DNA of 25,292 nt. Origin: Tissierellia bacterium. Lineage in GTDB: Bacteria; Bacillota_A; Clostridia; Tissierellales; Peptoniphilaceae. A program made the translations under genes and the position numbers. The stretch is from positions 1 through 25,292 of the forward strand of contig JAAYEN010000156.1 in assembly GCA_012728775.1 (NCBI GenBank). The letters run 5' to 3'. Positions 15,767 through 24,318 of this stretch are shown one piece after another. Below the pieces are notes generated by a model. It ran no database searches, was not told where the DNA came from, and worked only from the letters and a program-made list of their open reading frames with translations. How positions within the stretch are numbered: position 1 is the first letter of the stretch; each line of letters starts with the position of its first letter.

Positions 15767-15846
15767 AATATTTAATATTTTTTATATTATAATAATATAC
15801 TGCCTTATTTTAAGTCATATACATGACAATTAAGACTAGAACTTAT

Positions 15847-16188
15847 TTAGTTTTCAATATACTTAACTAATTTTTTTGCATATTCTGTTAAAAATTCCTC
15901 TTCTCCTATAGTATTAATTTTGAAAAAGATTCCTTGGGATCCTCCGGAAGTGATAGCTGTGATTTCAATTTCATCTTCAAAACCTACGACAGTAAGAGTC
16001 AAACTAAGTCTGTTCCCTCCCGTTATGGAATATCTTTCAAAAACCATAACTCCTATTTTAACATTATTCACATTATAAAAAACTTCATCTTCTAAAGAAG
16101 AAGACATGCTACTATCAAGTATTACATTTTTTGAAAATTCAATTACTTCATTAAAATTTCCCTTAAAATCTCTAATAAACTTCGCCAA
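15847..16188 (-). CDS. DUF6054 family protein
   Basis: The 113-aa protein starts at TTG (16186-16188), supported by GAGGTGAT 7 bases upstream. The sequence matches my memory of the DUF6054 family: a central VFERYSITGGNRLSL block, then ITAITSGGSQGIFFKINTIGEE near residues 77-98, ending in a short helix. No signal peptide, membrane segment or catalytic motif is visible, so a small cytoplasmic alpha/beta protein is expected. Members occur in many Clostridia without known function. It stands alone between the SARP regulator and the peptide-type transporter operon; no link with either is evident. Confidence 0.75.
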   Translation of the reverse strand: MAKFIRDFKGNFNEVIEFSKNVILDSSMSSSLEDEVFYNVNNVKIGVMVFERYSITGGNRLSLTLTVVGFEDEIEITAITSGGSQGIFFKINTIGEEEFLTEYAKKLVKYIEN

Positions 16189-16306
16189 TTATTATCACCT
16201 CTTATTTATATAATAATAAATATATAGATGGATTAAGTTACGGAGTGTTTACAAATATTCAATAATGGTCAAATTAAATATATTATTAAAAATTCTGAAA
16301 TTGCTA

Positions 16307-17992
16307 TTAAAGTGAAATTAATTTTCTTGTGTAGTTTGTTTCAGGATTTTGAAAGATTTTTTCTGTCGGACCTTCCTCCACAACTTTTCCAGAATTCATG
16401 ACGTAAATTCTATCTGAAATTTTTCTAGCTACTGCCAAGTCGTGAGTAATATAGACTACGCTAAAACCTTTTTGGTTTTGTAGAGATTTTAATAATCTCA
16501 AAATATTCGCTTGGGTAGAAGGATCTAACATAGAAGTTATTTCATCAGCTATTAAAACTTTAGGATTTACTACTAAACTTCTAGCTAAGGCTACCCTTTG
16601 AAGTTGTCCACCACTTAAAGCATAACATGGTTTTTCTAAAAAATCTTCATGGGATTCTAACTGCACCATATTTAAAACTTCTTTTACCTTCACTAAGATA
16701 TTTTTGTCTGATTCCTTATTGATTAAAACTAAGGGTTCTGCTATAGCTTTAAGAACTGTAAAATTTCCATTTATAGAAGTATATGGGTCTTGGAAAACTA
16801 ACTGAATTCCTTCTTTAATTCTAGTAAAGTTATTTTTGTTTTGGAGTGTATCGCAAAATATTACTTTTCCTTGGTCTTTGGATATAATTCCTGAAAGCAT
16901 TCCTGCTAGAGTAGTTTTTCCTGAACCTGATGCTCCAATTATTCCTACAATTTCTCCGGATTTAATTACTATATTACAATCTTCGCATCCAATCACTGGG
17001 CCATTCTTAGTTTTATATACTTTTTTTAGATTTTGTCCTTCTAATATTTTAATAATCCCTCCCTGATTACAAGCCACCTCTCGATCTTCTTTCACAGTAA
17101 TTAATGTTGGTTTGATTTCAAAACAACTATCTTCTCTTTGATTACATCGAGAACTAAAAGGACATCCGGCAATTAGCTCATCGGAGTTTGCCATGGGAAT
17201 TCCCCAAAGGTCACCATAGGGATTAACACTTGGAGAGGAATAAATTAATCCCTTTGTATACATATGAAGTGGTTCTAGTAAAACTTCTGTAGTGGGACCT
17301 TTTTCCATTATTCTACCCTTATACATGACGTAAATTGTAGAGCTTAATTCTTTAATCGTATCCAGCTCATGGGATATGACAATTAAACTCAAATTTCTTT
17401 CAAGCTTTAGTTCTTTTATTAAATTTATTATTTCTTTTTTCGAAATCATATCTAAAGAAGATGTGGGCTCGTCTAAAATTAAAACTTCTGGTTCACAGGA
17501 TATGGCCATGGCGATGAGAACTTTTTGTCTCATACCACCTGATAGTTCATTGGGATAAAGATTTTTAACGTTTTTATCTAATCCAACCTTGATTAGCAAT
17601 TGTTCTACTTTAGAATTTATTTCATTGGGATTCAAGTTCGTATGTCTTTTGAGTGTTTCTTGTATTTGCTCTCCAATACTAAGTAAAGGATTTAGTACGT
17701 CTTTGGAATTTTGAAAGACCATGGCGATTTTTTTAAAACGAATTTCATTGTACTGACTCTCTGAATATTTTAAAATATTTTCTCCTTCAAAAAATATCTC
17801 ACCATTTGTATTTGTGTTTTTAGGAAGTAAACCCAGAATCGAATTAGCCAAGCTAGTCTTACCAGATCCAGACTCTCCCACTATACCAACGCTATCTCCT
17901 TTTCTAAGAAAAATACTGGAATCGTCTACAGCTTTTGTCTTTTCGTGATTAGATGTATATAATACGCTTAAGTTTTTTATTTCTAATTTCAT
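16307..17992 (-). CDS. Fused double ATP-binding subunit of a peptide/nickel-type ABC transporter
   Basis: The ATG at 17992 has AAGGAG 8 bases upstream; the longer frame to 18022 overlaps the permease gene and is less likely. The 561-aa protein joins two nucleotide-binding domains equivalent to DppD and DppF. Domain one has Walker A GESGSGKTS at 39-47, the signature LSGGMRQKVLIAMA and Walker B VLILDEPTSSLD. Domain two has Walker A GASGSGKTT near 350, the signature LSGGQLQRVALARS and Walker B VLIADEITSMLD. Between them the CPFSSRC...C...C cysteine motif, typical of the oligopeptide/dipeptide C-terminal extension, is intact. It is the last gene of the cobalamin-riboswitch operon and powers the two permeases before it. 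Confidence 0.92.
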   Translation of the reverse strand: MKLEIKNLSVLYTSNHEKTKAVDDSSIFLRKGDSVGIVGESGSGKTSLANSILGLLPKNTNTNGEIFFEGENILKYSESQYNEIRFKKIAMVFQNSKDVLNPLLSIGEQIQETLKRHTNLNPNEINSKVEQLLIKVGLDKNVKNLYPNELSGGMRQKVLIAMAISCEPEVLILDEPTSSLDMISKKEIINLIKELKLERNLSLIVISHELDTIKELSSTIYVMYKGRIMEKGPTTEVLLEPLHMYTKGLIYSSPSVNPYGDLWGIPMANSDELIAGCPFSSRCNQREDSCFEIKPTLITVKEDREVACNQGGIIKILEGQNLKKVYKTKNGPVIGCEDCNIVIKSGEIVGIIGASGSGKTTLAGMLSGIISKDQGKVIFCDTLQNKNNFTRIKEGIQLVFQDPYTSINGNFTVLKAIAEPLVLINKESDKNILVKVKEVLNMVQLESHEDFLEKPCYALSGGQLQRVALARSLVVNPKVLIADEITSMLDPSTQANILRLLKSLQNQKGFSVVYITHDLAVARKISDRIYVMNSGKVVEEGPTEKIFQNPETNYTRKLISL

Positions 17993-18005
17993 ATCTTTGA
18001 CTCCT

Positions 18006-18842
18006 TTACAACCTGCCATCAAATATCCTCTCCATGTCTTTGGATATAATGGAAATGGAACTAACTAAAATCATCGTAGCTCCAAGGGGTGCAAGTACCC
18101 ACCATTTCCAATAATCTGTGAAATAAATTCCTCTAAAATTTATACTGTAATTCAAAATTAAGCCCCAGCTTTTTGAAGTTGGATCTCCTAGACCTAAAAA
18201 GGATAAGCTGGCTTCAGAAATTATTGCTCTTCCTACTATTCTCATAACAGAAATAGCTAAAATTGGGTAGAGTTCTCTGAAAAAATGTTTCTGAAATAAA
18301 TAATAAAAATTTGCGCCGTAACTTTTCGCCATCTTTATGTAATCTTCTTCCTTTAGTTGGATGACCTTAGAGCGAATTAATCTAGCTATGGAAGTCCAAG
18401 AAAATATAGTTAGAATTATTACTATATTTTTTAAACTAGGACCTAAAAATGAAGCGACTAAAATCATCAAAGGAAGAGAAGGTAGAGCTAGCATAACATC
18501 TGTAATTCTCATAATCACCGCATCTATTATTTTGCCGTAATATCCGGATAATACGCCTAATAAACAACCTAAAATCGTAGAGCCTATTCCAGTAGATAGG
18601 CCTATTATTAAACTAATTCTAGCACCATTAACTAATTGGCTAAATAAATCTATTCCCAAATCGTCAGTTCCCAAAATATGTTTTGAAGATGGCGCTTCTA
18701 AACTTTTTCCACTGGGAGTTTTGTATGGATGAAGATTTAGAAATGGTGCCACAACTGCAATTAAAATTAGAGCAATTAATAAAAATATAGAAATCTTTCC
18801 CATTATGGAAAAGTCTTTAAATTTAAAATTTGTTTTCGCCAT
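18006..18842 (-). CDS. Peptide/nickel-type ABC transporter permease (DppC-like)
   Basis: The 278-aa membrane protein of the BPD_transp_1 family has an N-terminal hydrophobic segment (about 15-35). The DppC-type periplasmic motif LGTDDLGIDLFSQLVNGARISL follows, and a multi-helix core comes next. The EAA-like loop (MAKSYGANFYYLFQKHFFRELYP) and a SEASLSFLGLGDP motif are characteristic of the second permease of oligopeptide, dipeptide and nickel systems. Its ATG overlaps the stop of the DppB-like gene (TAATG), so the two are translationally coupled. The fused ATPase gene follows 13 bases later. Confidence 0.92.
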   Translation of the reverse strand: MAKTNFKFKDFSIMGKISIFLLIALILIAVVAPFLNLHPYKTPSGKSLEAPSSKHILGTDDLGIDLFSQLVNGARISLIIGLSTGIGSTILGCLLGVLSGYYGKIIDAVIMRITDVMLALPSLPLMILVASFLGPSLKNIVIILTIFSWTSIARLIRSKVIQLKEEDYIKMAKSYGANFYYLFQKHFFRELYPILAISVMRIVGRAIISEASLSFLGLGDPTSKSWGLILNYSINFRGIYFTDYWKWWVLAPLGATMILVSSISIISKDMERIFDGRL

Positions 18843-19813
18843 TATCTCACCCGTGGGTCTACCTTTCGATAAAATACATCTGCTAAATAATTCGATGATA
18901 AAACTAATATCGCAACTAGTAGAAATATTCCTTGTATCAAAACATAATCTCTATGCATTACAGCTTCTCGCATTAGTCTACCTACTCCTGGATAGTTAAA
19001 CACATTTTCCACAAGTATTGCGCCACTTAAAACTCCACCTAGACTCATAAATAATCTAGTAATAACTGGTAATAGTGCATTTTTCATACCGTGAACTAAA
19101 ATAATTCTCCACTTTTTTAGTCCTTTTCCTCTGGCGGTAGTCATGTATTTCTTTGAAATAACAGAAATCATGCTATTTCTAGCTAATAAATAAAATCTAC
19201 CTACCGTAGACAAAGTCAAAGCCATAACAGGCAAAAATCCATGGCGAATAATGTCTAAAATCTTCTCCCATGGTGTCGAAAATTCTTTAAATACTGTAAT
19301 TCCTCCTGATAAAGGAAATATATCGCTTTTAGCAGCTACGAGAAATAAAAGTAAAATTGCAATTAAAAAAGATGGAATTTCTGATAAAAAAACATTGAGG
19401 GGATAAATAATTTTATCAAAAAAAGAATCTCTAAAATATGCAGAAATACTACCTACAATAACTCCCAATAATACACTTATTAAAAGAGAAATTATGGTAA
19501 TTCCTATGGTCCATGGCGCTCTGGATAAAAGTATTTCTGTAGTGGGCTTTTTGTAATAGATACTAAAACCCAAATCCCCTTTGAACAATTTTTTTATATA
19601 ATTTTTAAATTGTTCTGTTATGGGTTTATCCAATCCATAATAGGCTTTATATTTATCTATTTGTTCTTGTGTATAAATCGTAGTGGTCTCACTAACATCA
19701 GATGACAAAAATAAAAATGGATCCCCAGGCATTGCTCTGGGGATTATAAAGTTTAGTATAACTATTAAGCTTAAAACCAATAAATATTGGAAAATCTTTA
19801 ATCTGTTATTCAT
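18842..19813 (-). CDS. Peptide/nickel-type ABC transporter permease (DppB-like)
   Basis: The 323-aa permease has the DppB/OppB hallmarks: a first transmembrane helix at about 9-25, then PGDPF, the extracytoplasmic loop with YYGLDKPITEQFKNYIKKLFKGDLG, and the EAA loop TTARGKGLKKWRIILVHGMKNALLP. A VENVFNYPGVGRL motif follows near 275. Length is normal. It begins one base after the stop of the binding-protein gene, which ends within the TGAGATG junction, and has only a weak ribosome binding site, consistent with coupled translation. It forms the heterodimeric channel with the DppC-like subunit. Confidence 0.92.
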   Translation of the reverse strand: MNNRLKIFQYLLVLSLIVILNFIIPRAMPGDPFLFLSSDVSETTTIYTQEQIDKYKAYYGLDKPITEQFKNYIKKLFKGDLGFSIYYKKPTTEILLSRAPWTIGITIISLLISVLLGVIVGSISAYFRDSFFDKIIYPLNVFLSEIPSFLIAILLLFLVAAKSDIFPLSGGITVFKEFSTPWEKILDIIRHGFLPVMALTLSTVGRFYLLARNSMISVISKKYMTTARGKGLKKWRIILVHGMKNALLPVITRLFMSLGGVLSGAILVENVFNYPGVGRLMREAVMHRDYVLIQGIFLLVAILVLSSNYLADVFYRKVDPRVR

Positions 19814-19814
19814 C

Positions 19815-21401
19815 TCATTTCATTTCTACAAAGGATATTTTGTTATGGCTAGCTTCATGATGATTGAATACATGCTTCCAACCGTCATATTTTTCTGGTC
19901 TAAATATAGTATAAGACGAAGTATTATATAAAGGTAAACTTATAACTTCTTCAGCTAATACGTCTTGAATTTGATAAACTTTTTCTTTTCTTGCATTTTC
20001 GTCAATAATTCTTCGTTGCTCTTCTAGTAAAGTGTCTAGTTCTTCATTTTTATAACCAATAGTGGATCCGTCTACGGAACTGTATCTTGTTCTAAGCATG
20101 TCTGGATCTCCGCCCCATCCGCCATAACCATTTAAAGCTATTTCAAAATCTCCACTTCTTAAAGCTGCATCTGAAGTTTTCGTATCCATAGATATTACTT
20201 CCAAATTTATTCCAATTTGCTCTAGGTTAATTTTAATTAACTCGGCAATTCTAGCATCTGAGTTTCCGTTTCTAATATTTAATTTAAATGTATATGTCTT
20301 TCCACCTAAAAGCTCTTTTGCTTTTTCCAAATCAAATTCGTATTTTTTCACATCTGGATTATACATTTTGTGATCTACTGGAAGATAACCAGCACTTCCC
20401 GGTTCTCCAATTCCTCGGCCAACTTTTTCCACTAATTCTTCTTGATTTACTGCATAGGCTATAGCTTGTCTAAGGTTTTTATCTAGAAGTTCTGGTCTTT
20501 TTTCCATATTGAAATGAAGCTGATATCCCCAAAAAGCTGGGTCTTGTAAAATTTTAAATTCTGAATTTTCTTGATATTTTCCAACTATATCTGGATCAAC
20601 AGAAATTAAATCAATCTCTCCACTTTCAAAAGCCAATACTGAATCACTCACTGGGATAAATTGAATTACATCAGCGCCAGGTTTTGGTCCCCAATATTCA
20701 TCAAATGCTTCAAGCTTATACGCACCTAACTCTGGTTCATATTCCACAAGTTTATATGGACCACAACCAATTACAGCTTCTGGTGCATTAAAAGTAATAG
20801 GATCTTCTACATTTTCCCAAATGTGTTTAGGTATTATCTTCATAGTTCCAAATTTTTCCAATAAAGTAGCATCTTCTTTTTCTACAGAAATTTTTATACT
20901 ATGGGGATCTAGGACTTCTATTCCTGTAATGAAGTTATGATTGTCTAAGTTCAAGCTATTAGAAACAGGTGGAAATTTTGTATAATATTCTAAAGTGAAT
21001 TTAATATCTTCAGCAGTCATATCTTGACCGTCTTGCCATTTTACATCTTTATGTATATTGAATACGTAGTCTAGGCCATTGTCACTTATTTCCCAATTTT
21101 CAGCCAACCAAGGAATAATTCCCTCTTCCCCACGTTCTAAAAGACCATCGAAAATTAATGCCATTTTATACGAACCTGGACCTCTAGAATAATGAGTGAA
21201 AGGGCTTAGGTTTCCATAATCTCCACCAGGAAGATTTAAAGTAATCGGTTCATCAACTTTTTCTTCTTCTACAACTTCCACAACTTCTTTATTATCTTCT
21301 ACAATCTCTGTGGTATTTTCTCCTGTGGGTTCTGTTTTACTATTACATCCTGAAAAAACCAATAACGCTGCCATCATAAATACTAATAATTTCTTTTTCA
21401 T
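19815..21401 (-). CDS. Substrate-binding lipoprotein (SBP family 5) of a B12-regulated ABC transporter
   Basis: The 528-aa extracytoplasmic lipoprotein has the lipobox VFSGC (Cys19) followed by an acidic linker. The SBP_bac_5 fold spans about residues 52-525: LAENWEISDNGLDYVFNI-like core, WQDGQDMTAEDIKFTLEYY, a CGPYKLVEYEP segment and LRQAIAYAVNQEELV. The unusual HYSRGPGSYKMALIFDGLL entry near residue 66 resembles a subgroup I have seen beside TsaA-like proteins. Proteins of this fold bind peptides, nickel chelates, haem or other ligands, so substrate cannot be set by family. GAGGAG precedes its ATG one base after the TrmO-like stop. Because the operon is under a cobalamin riboswitch, a cobalt chelate or corrinoid ligand is inferred. 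Confidence 0.88.
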   Translation of the reverse strand: MKKKLLVFMMAALLVFSGCNSKTEPTGENTTEIVEDNKEVVEVVEEEKVDEPITLNLPGGDYGNLSPFTHYSRGPGSYKMALIFDGLLERGEEGIIPWLAENWEISDNGLDYVFNIHKDVKWQDGQDMTAEDIKFTLEYYTKFPPVSNSLNLDNHNFITGIEVLDPHSIKISVEKEDATLLEKFGTMKIIPKHIWENVEDPITFNAPEAVIGCGPYKLVEYEPELGAYKLEAFDEYWGPKPGADVIQFIPVSDSVLAFESGEIDLISVDPDIVGKYQENSEFKILQDPAFWGYQLHFNMEKRPELLDKNLRQAIAYAVNQEELVEKVGRGIGEPGSAGYLPVDHKMYNPDVKKYEFDLEKAKELLGGKTYTFKLNIRNGNSDARIAELIKINLEQIGINLEVISMDTKTSDAALRSGDFEIALNGYGGWGGDPDMLRTRYSSVDGSTIGYKNEELDTLLEEQRRIIDENARKEKVYQIQDVLAEEVISLPLYNTSSYTIFRPEKYDGWKHVFNHHEASHNKISFVEMK

Positions 21402-21402
21402 T

Positions 21403-21819
21403 TTATGCTCCTCTGTTTTCCGGGTTTAACTTGGGACTGTAGGGTTTAATATCCAACACCGGAGTTTCATCTAACATGTCCACTCCTCGTATTGTTATCA
21501 TTCTCCCATTAATATCTTCAATTTCACAAATAGACATACCTATTCCATTTGGACGATTGGGACTTCTAGAAGCGAAAACCCCTTTTAAAACATCTTGTCC
21601 ATGGGGGAAATGCCTTAGTTTGTAACCAGTTGATTTGTGAAAGTTAAATAAAACTACAATATGCATTCCCTTTTCCAAGCCCAAAGTAGCTTCTTGAAAT
21701 TCCTCTAAAATTTCAATTACGGCAGTCTTTTCTAAATTCAAAATACTTTGTCTAGGCGGTCTATTATCCACAGTATATTCTGAGTGAACATATCCCACTG
21801 GCCTCATAATTATTTCCAT
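21403..21819 (-). CDS. TrmO/TsaA-like SAM-dependent methyltransferase family protein
   Basis: The start is ATG 21819, preceded by TTGGAGGTATAT; the TTG at 21831 is part of that ribosome binding site. The 138-aa protein is a short TsaA/TrmO beta-barrel. It has VGYVHSEY near the N-terminus, PPRQSI, the signature FASRSPNRPNGIGMSICEI (about residues 68-87) and DETPVLDIKPYSPKL near the end. TrmO of E. coli methylates the t6A base of tRNA using SAM but is longer, with an extra C-terminal domain absent here. It is the first gene after the cobalamin riboswitch and sits directly in front of a metal/peptide-type transporter. This suggests a role in the metal or corrinoid pathway rather than routine tRNA modification; that is inference. 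Confidence 0.85.
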   Translation of the reverse strand: MEIIMRPVGYVHSEYTVDNRPPRQSILNLEKTAVIEILEEFQEATLGLEKGMHIVVLFNFHKSTGYKLRHFPHGQDVLKGVFASRSPNRPNGIGMSICEIEDINGRMITIRGVDMLDETPVLDIKPYSPKLNPENRGA

Positions 21820-21829
21820 ATATACCTCC

Positions 21830-21866
21830 AAAAAAATACCTCTTACGAATTACAAAGTAGAGGTAT
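21830..21866 (-). terminator. Riboswitch expression-platform terminator
   Basis: On the minus strand ATACCTCT pairs with AGAGGTAT around a loop that includes AC/GT pairing, followed by seven T residues. The T-run sits immediately before the GGAGG of the TrmO-like gene, so termination prevents expression of the operon. Confidence 0.85.
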
Positions 21867-21916
21867 GAGGTAATAAAAAACCATCTCCTTATGAACTCGT
21901 AAAGAAATGTTAAAAT

Positions 21917-22068
21917 ATAAAGACTCGTATTCTGACTTAAGCATCAACATTCTCTTTTCCTTCCCAGTTTCCCAGTGGATTAATAAAGAGAACTCCTCTA
22001 ATACAGCGGCGAGACCGCGGGGGATTCTAACCCCACTTCCAAAATCTTAATATTCACATTATTCAGTT
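21917..22068 (-). promoter_or_regulatory. Cobalamin (B12) riboswitch
   Basis: The minus strand contains the conserved series of the cobalamin aptamer: GGTTAGAATCCCCCGCGG, then CTCGCCGCTGTA (B12-box precursor element), CCACTGGGAAACTGGGAAGG, GATGCTTAAGTCAG and AATACGAGT. The order and spacing fit the Rfam cobalamin pattern, with a weakened final box. Binding of a cobalamin is expected to favour the downstream terminator and switch off the TrmO-like gene and transporter when B12 is plentiful. Confidence 0.88.
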
Positions 22069-22074
22069 TAATTT

Positions 22075-22103
22075 AGTATAGCCCAATTGATAGTTTATTT
22101 CAA
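22075..22103 (-). promoter_or_regulatory. Promoter of the cobalamin-riboswitch operon
   Basis: TTGAAA (22098-22103) and TATACT (22075-22080) with 17-bp spacing lie on the minus strand, with transcription starting near 22068. The space between here and the RidA gene (22104-22185) shows no strong terminator. Confidence 0.8.
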
Positions 22104-22185
22104 TGCATATTTTAATGAATAGAAATTAAGCATCATTACTATTATTAGAAATAATTTTAATAAAACTTTTATAGACCTAAAAATT

Positions 22186-22563
22186 TTATTTGTATTCGGC
22201 TACTGCATCTACTTCTACTAGATAACCTTTGTGAAGAGGTGGGACTGGCAAAATTGTTCTTGCTGGTTTGTGTTCACCAAAGAATTCTTTGTAAATTTCG
22301 TTTGCTTCTGCCCATTTTGTGGAATCTGTTATATATACATTCATTTTAACTACATTTTCTATATCTAGTCCTGATGAATTTAAAACATTTCTAAGATTAT
22401 TTAAAACTTGTAAAAATTGGGTTTTAAAATCTCCATCTATAACTTCTCCAGTTATTTGGTTTACTGGAACTTGTCCTGAAATAAATAATAGATTGTTGCT
22501 TTCTACTGCCGTGGAATAATGTCCCACATTTGATTTTGCATCTTTTACTTTATGAAATTTCAT
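22186..22563 (-). CDS. RidA family (YjgF/UK114) reactive-intermediate deaminase
   Basis: The 125-aa protein matches RidA in length and motifs: LLFISGQVPVNQITGEVIDGD (about 25-45), the VVKMNVYITDS strand, and the C-terminal PARTILPVPPLHKGYLVEVDAVAE. The Arg in PART corresponds to the catalytic carboxylate-binding Arg of RidA, followed by Glu in VEVDAVAE. RidA hydrolyses reactive enamine and imine intermediates made by PLP enzymes such as threonine dehydratase; it works in the cytoplasm as a trimer. GAGGTG precedes the ATG. It is 18 bases downstream of a secreted lipoprotein gene, so it probably shares that transcript, an unusual pairing with no clear biochemical logic. Confidence 0.9.
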   Translation of the reverse strand: MKFHKVKDAKSNVGHYSTAVESNNLLFISGQVPVNQITGEVIDGDFKTQFLQVLNNLRNVLNSSGLDIENVVKMNVYITDSTKWAEANEIYKEFFGEHKPARTILPVPPLHKGYLVEVDAVAEYK

Positions 22564-22581
22564 CTTACACCTCTAAATTTT

Positions 22582-23694
22582 TTATGGAGTTTCCCAGCCT
22601 TCTATCTTATCTCCCTCATAAGTCATATAAAAATCAAAAATTCCAAATAATCCTTCTTCAGTTTGAAAAATTGGATCCTCATAGTCATAATTTTCAACTA
22701 AATTAGATATATATTCGGAAAGAGTAATGCCTTCGTCAGACATTATATAATTTCCATCTTTCCAAACTATATCAAAGGGAGCTTTCTCCTCGTAGTTTTC
22801 TTCATTTTCATCATAAAAATTATAATATACTGGATAGACATTTTCCTCGTCATTGGTTATAAATTCCACTGCATTTTCATCTGCATTAAATCTTAAATGG
22901 ACGTGGAACGCTTGGGCAACATCTCCTGTATTTAAGTATATATTATCTCCTTTGTAAATGGTAACGTCATGTATATCTGGATTTACATAGTATATACCAT
23001 CAGAACTGTAAACCACATTTCCTGCAGCGTAAACGAATCTCCCATTGGAGTTCGTCATAGTCACGTCATTATATGTGGGATCATGCATATTTTCTTCGTA
23101 TTCCAATTTTAAATCAAAAGCTTTCGCCAAATCTACTACGGAGATATAAAAATCAGTCCCTACTTCTAGAATTGGATTTGTTAATTGGATTTTTTTATAA
23201 TCAAGTAATAAACCTAAGTCCCTTTCATCGACTCCTTGGGATATATTTTCTTCCAAAGAAATCCAAGCATCTCTAGCCACGTCATATACCAGAATATCTC
23301 CACTTTCCACGTCTACAGCGTATCTTTGGGCAGTATGAATGTGAGTGGAGTTATCTTCAATATAATCCACTCGCATCCAAGTTTTTCCATTTAACTTAAA
23401 ATCTTCATCATAGCTTTCTATGTATTTAGCACCTTCATATTCCATGGCTTTAACCATTTCATTGGAAGTTAAAATTTCGAAAGCCTTACTTAAATTGTCG
23501 TCCATTTCAGGATTTTTTTCAGGATTTATTTCTTCGACTTCCACCCTAGGTTTTCTAGGTTCTGACTTGGATTCAGATTCAGATTTAACTTGGGGCTTAG
23601 TTTCTTCTACAGCTTTTTCTTCTGGTTTAGAATTACATCCAACCATTAGTAAAATTAAAGTTACTAATAGTATAATAAATTTCTTAGATTTCAT
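22582..23694 (-). CDS. Lipoprotein with two stalk-like repeats
   Basis: The 370-aa protein has a lipoprotein signal with the lipobox LMVGC (Cys20), then a Lys/Glu/Ser-rich linker (about 24-60). A middle domain has YIESYDEDFKLNGKTWMRVDY. Two copper-amine-oxidase-N1-like repeats follow at about 175-290: FYISVVDLAKAFDLKLEY and IYLNTGDVAQAFHVHLRFNADENAVEF. Both are more diverged than in the other stalk proteins of the window. It is anchored outside the cell by its lipid; function unknown. AGGAGG lies upstream of the ATG. It is the middle gene of a three-gene unit with a small membrane protein (45 bases upstream) and RidA. Confidence 0.75.
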   Translation of the reverse strand: MKSKKFIILLVTLILLMVGCNSKPEEKAVEETKPQVKSESESKSEPRKPRVEVEEINPEKNPEMDDNLSKAFEILTSNEMVKAMEYEGAKYIESYDEDFKLNGKTWMRVDYIEDNSTHIHTAQRYAVDVESGDILVYDVARDAWISLEENISQGVDERDLGLLLDYKKIQLTNPILEVGTDFYISVVDLAKAFDLKLEYEENMHDPTYNDVTMTNSNGRFVYAAGNVVYSSDGIYYVNPDIHDVTIYKGDNIYLNTGDVAQAFHVHLRFNADENAVEFITNDEENVYPVYYNFYDENEENYEEKAPFDIVWKDGNYIMSDEGITLSEYISNLVENYDYEDPIFQTEEGLFGIFDFYMTYEGDKIEGWETP

Positions 23695-23739
23695 AATGCC
23701 CTCCTGATTTTATATAAATCATTTCTACTACAATCTTTT

Positions 23740-24195
23740 CTATATTCCTATTTCTAACAATTTATAAAATATATCTATATTATAAATCATCATGGCTGCT
23801 ATAAAAATAATAATTCCAGCCAAAACTACGGAAACAATAAGTCTAATAATAATTCTCAGCGGTTTTCTTCCTTTAGATAAAAATATATTGGCTAATAATA
23901 CAAATCCTCCTAAAACCGGATAAACTGCCAAAACATATTTATTTGTAAATACAAGAATAAAATACTCAATTAATTCTTTAGGATATAAATAAGTTAAAAC
24001 TACAAAGACAAAACTAGCCAAATATAATAAATTGACCAATGTTAATAATTTTTGAAAAAAGCTATTTTCTTCACGTTTTCGTCTTCGCTCTTCTCTTCTT
24101 ATTTCTCTTTTAGTTAGAATTTGCCTTTCTATTTGTTCTTCTGTTTGCTCTTCTAGGCTCTCTTCTATTTGTTCTTCTTTAAAATTTTCTTCCAA
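23740..24195 (-). CDS. Small membrane protein with charged N-terminal tail
   Basis: Translation starts at TTG 24195, with AAGGAG 7 bases upstream. The 151-aa product begins with a Glu/Gln-rich tail (1-27) and a strongly basic stretch (RREIRREERRRKREE, about 29-45), probably a cytoplasmic helix. Three transmembrane helices follow: about 53-70 (LVNLLYLASFVFVVLTYL), 84-104 (YVLAVYPVLGGFVLLANI) and 115-136 (LIVSVVLAGIIIFIAAMMI). I recognise no family. It leads a likely operon with the lipoprotein and RidA, so a role at the membrane together with the lipoprotein is possible but unproven. Confidence 0.72.
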   Translation of the reverse strand: MEENFKEEQIEESLEEQTEEQIERQILTKREIRREERRRKREENSFFQKLLTLVNLLYLASFVFVVLTYLYPKELIEYFILVFTNKYVLAVYPVLGGFVLLANIFLSKGRKPLRIIIRLIVSVVLAGIIIFIAAMMIYNIDIFYKLLEIGI

Positions 24196-24221
24196 ATTGA
24201 TACTCCTTTTTTATCAGTTAT

Positions 24222-24250
24222 AGAATACCATAAATAAGGAAATATTCAAT
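24222..24250 (-). promoter_or_regulatory. Promoter of the membrane protein-lipoprotein-RidA unit
   Basis: TTGAAT (24245-24250) and TATTCT (24222-24227) with 17-bp spacing lie on the minus strand, just downstream of the preceding terminator. Confidence 0.5.
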
Positions 24251-24262
24251 ATTTGTTATATA

Positions 24263-24296
24263 AAAAAATAAATCCCTTAAAACTAAAAGGGACTTA
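24263..24296 (-). terminator. Intrinsic terminator after the 221-aa lipoprotein gene
   Basis: On the minus strand AAGTCCCTT pairs with AAGGGATTT (one G-U wobble) and is followed by ATTTTTTT. It closes the transcript of the gene ending at 24319. Confidence 0.8.
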
Positions 24297-24318
24297 AAAA
24301 ATTTTTTGATTAAATTAT

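Noticed and set aside
16189..16306. Promoter and terminator search between the ATPase gene and the DUF6054 gene
   Set aside because: TTGACC is present on the minus strand but no convincing -10 at the right distance, and no stable hairpin follows the ATPase stop.
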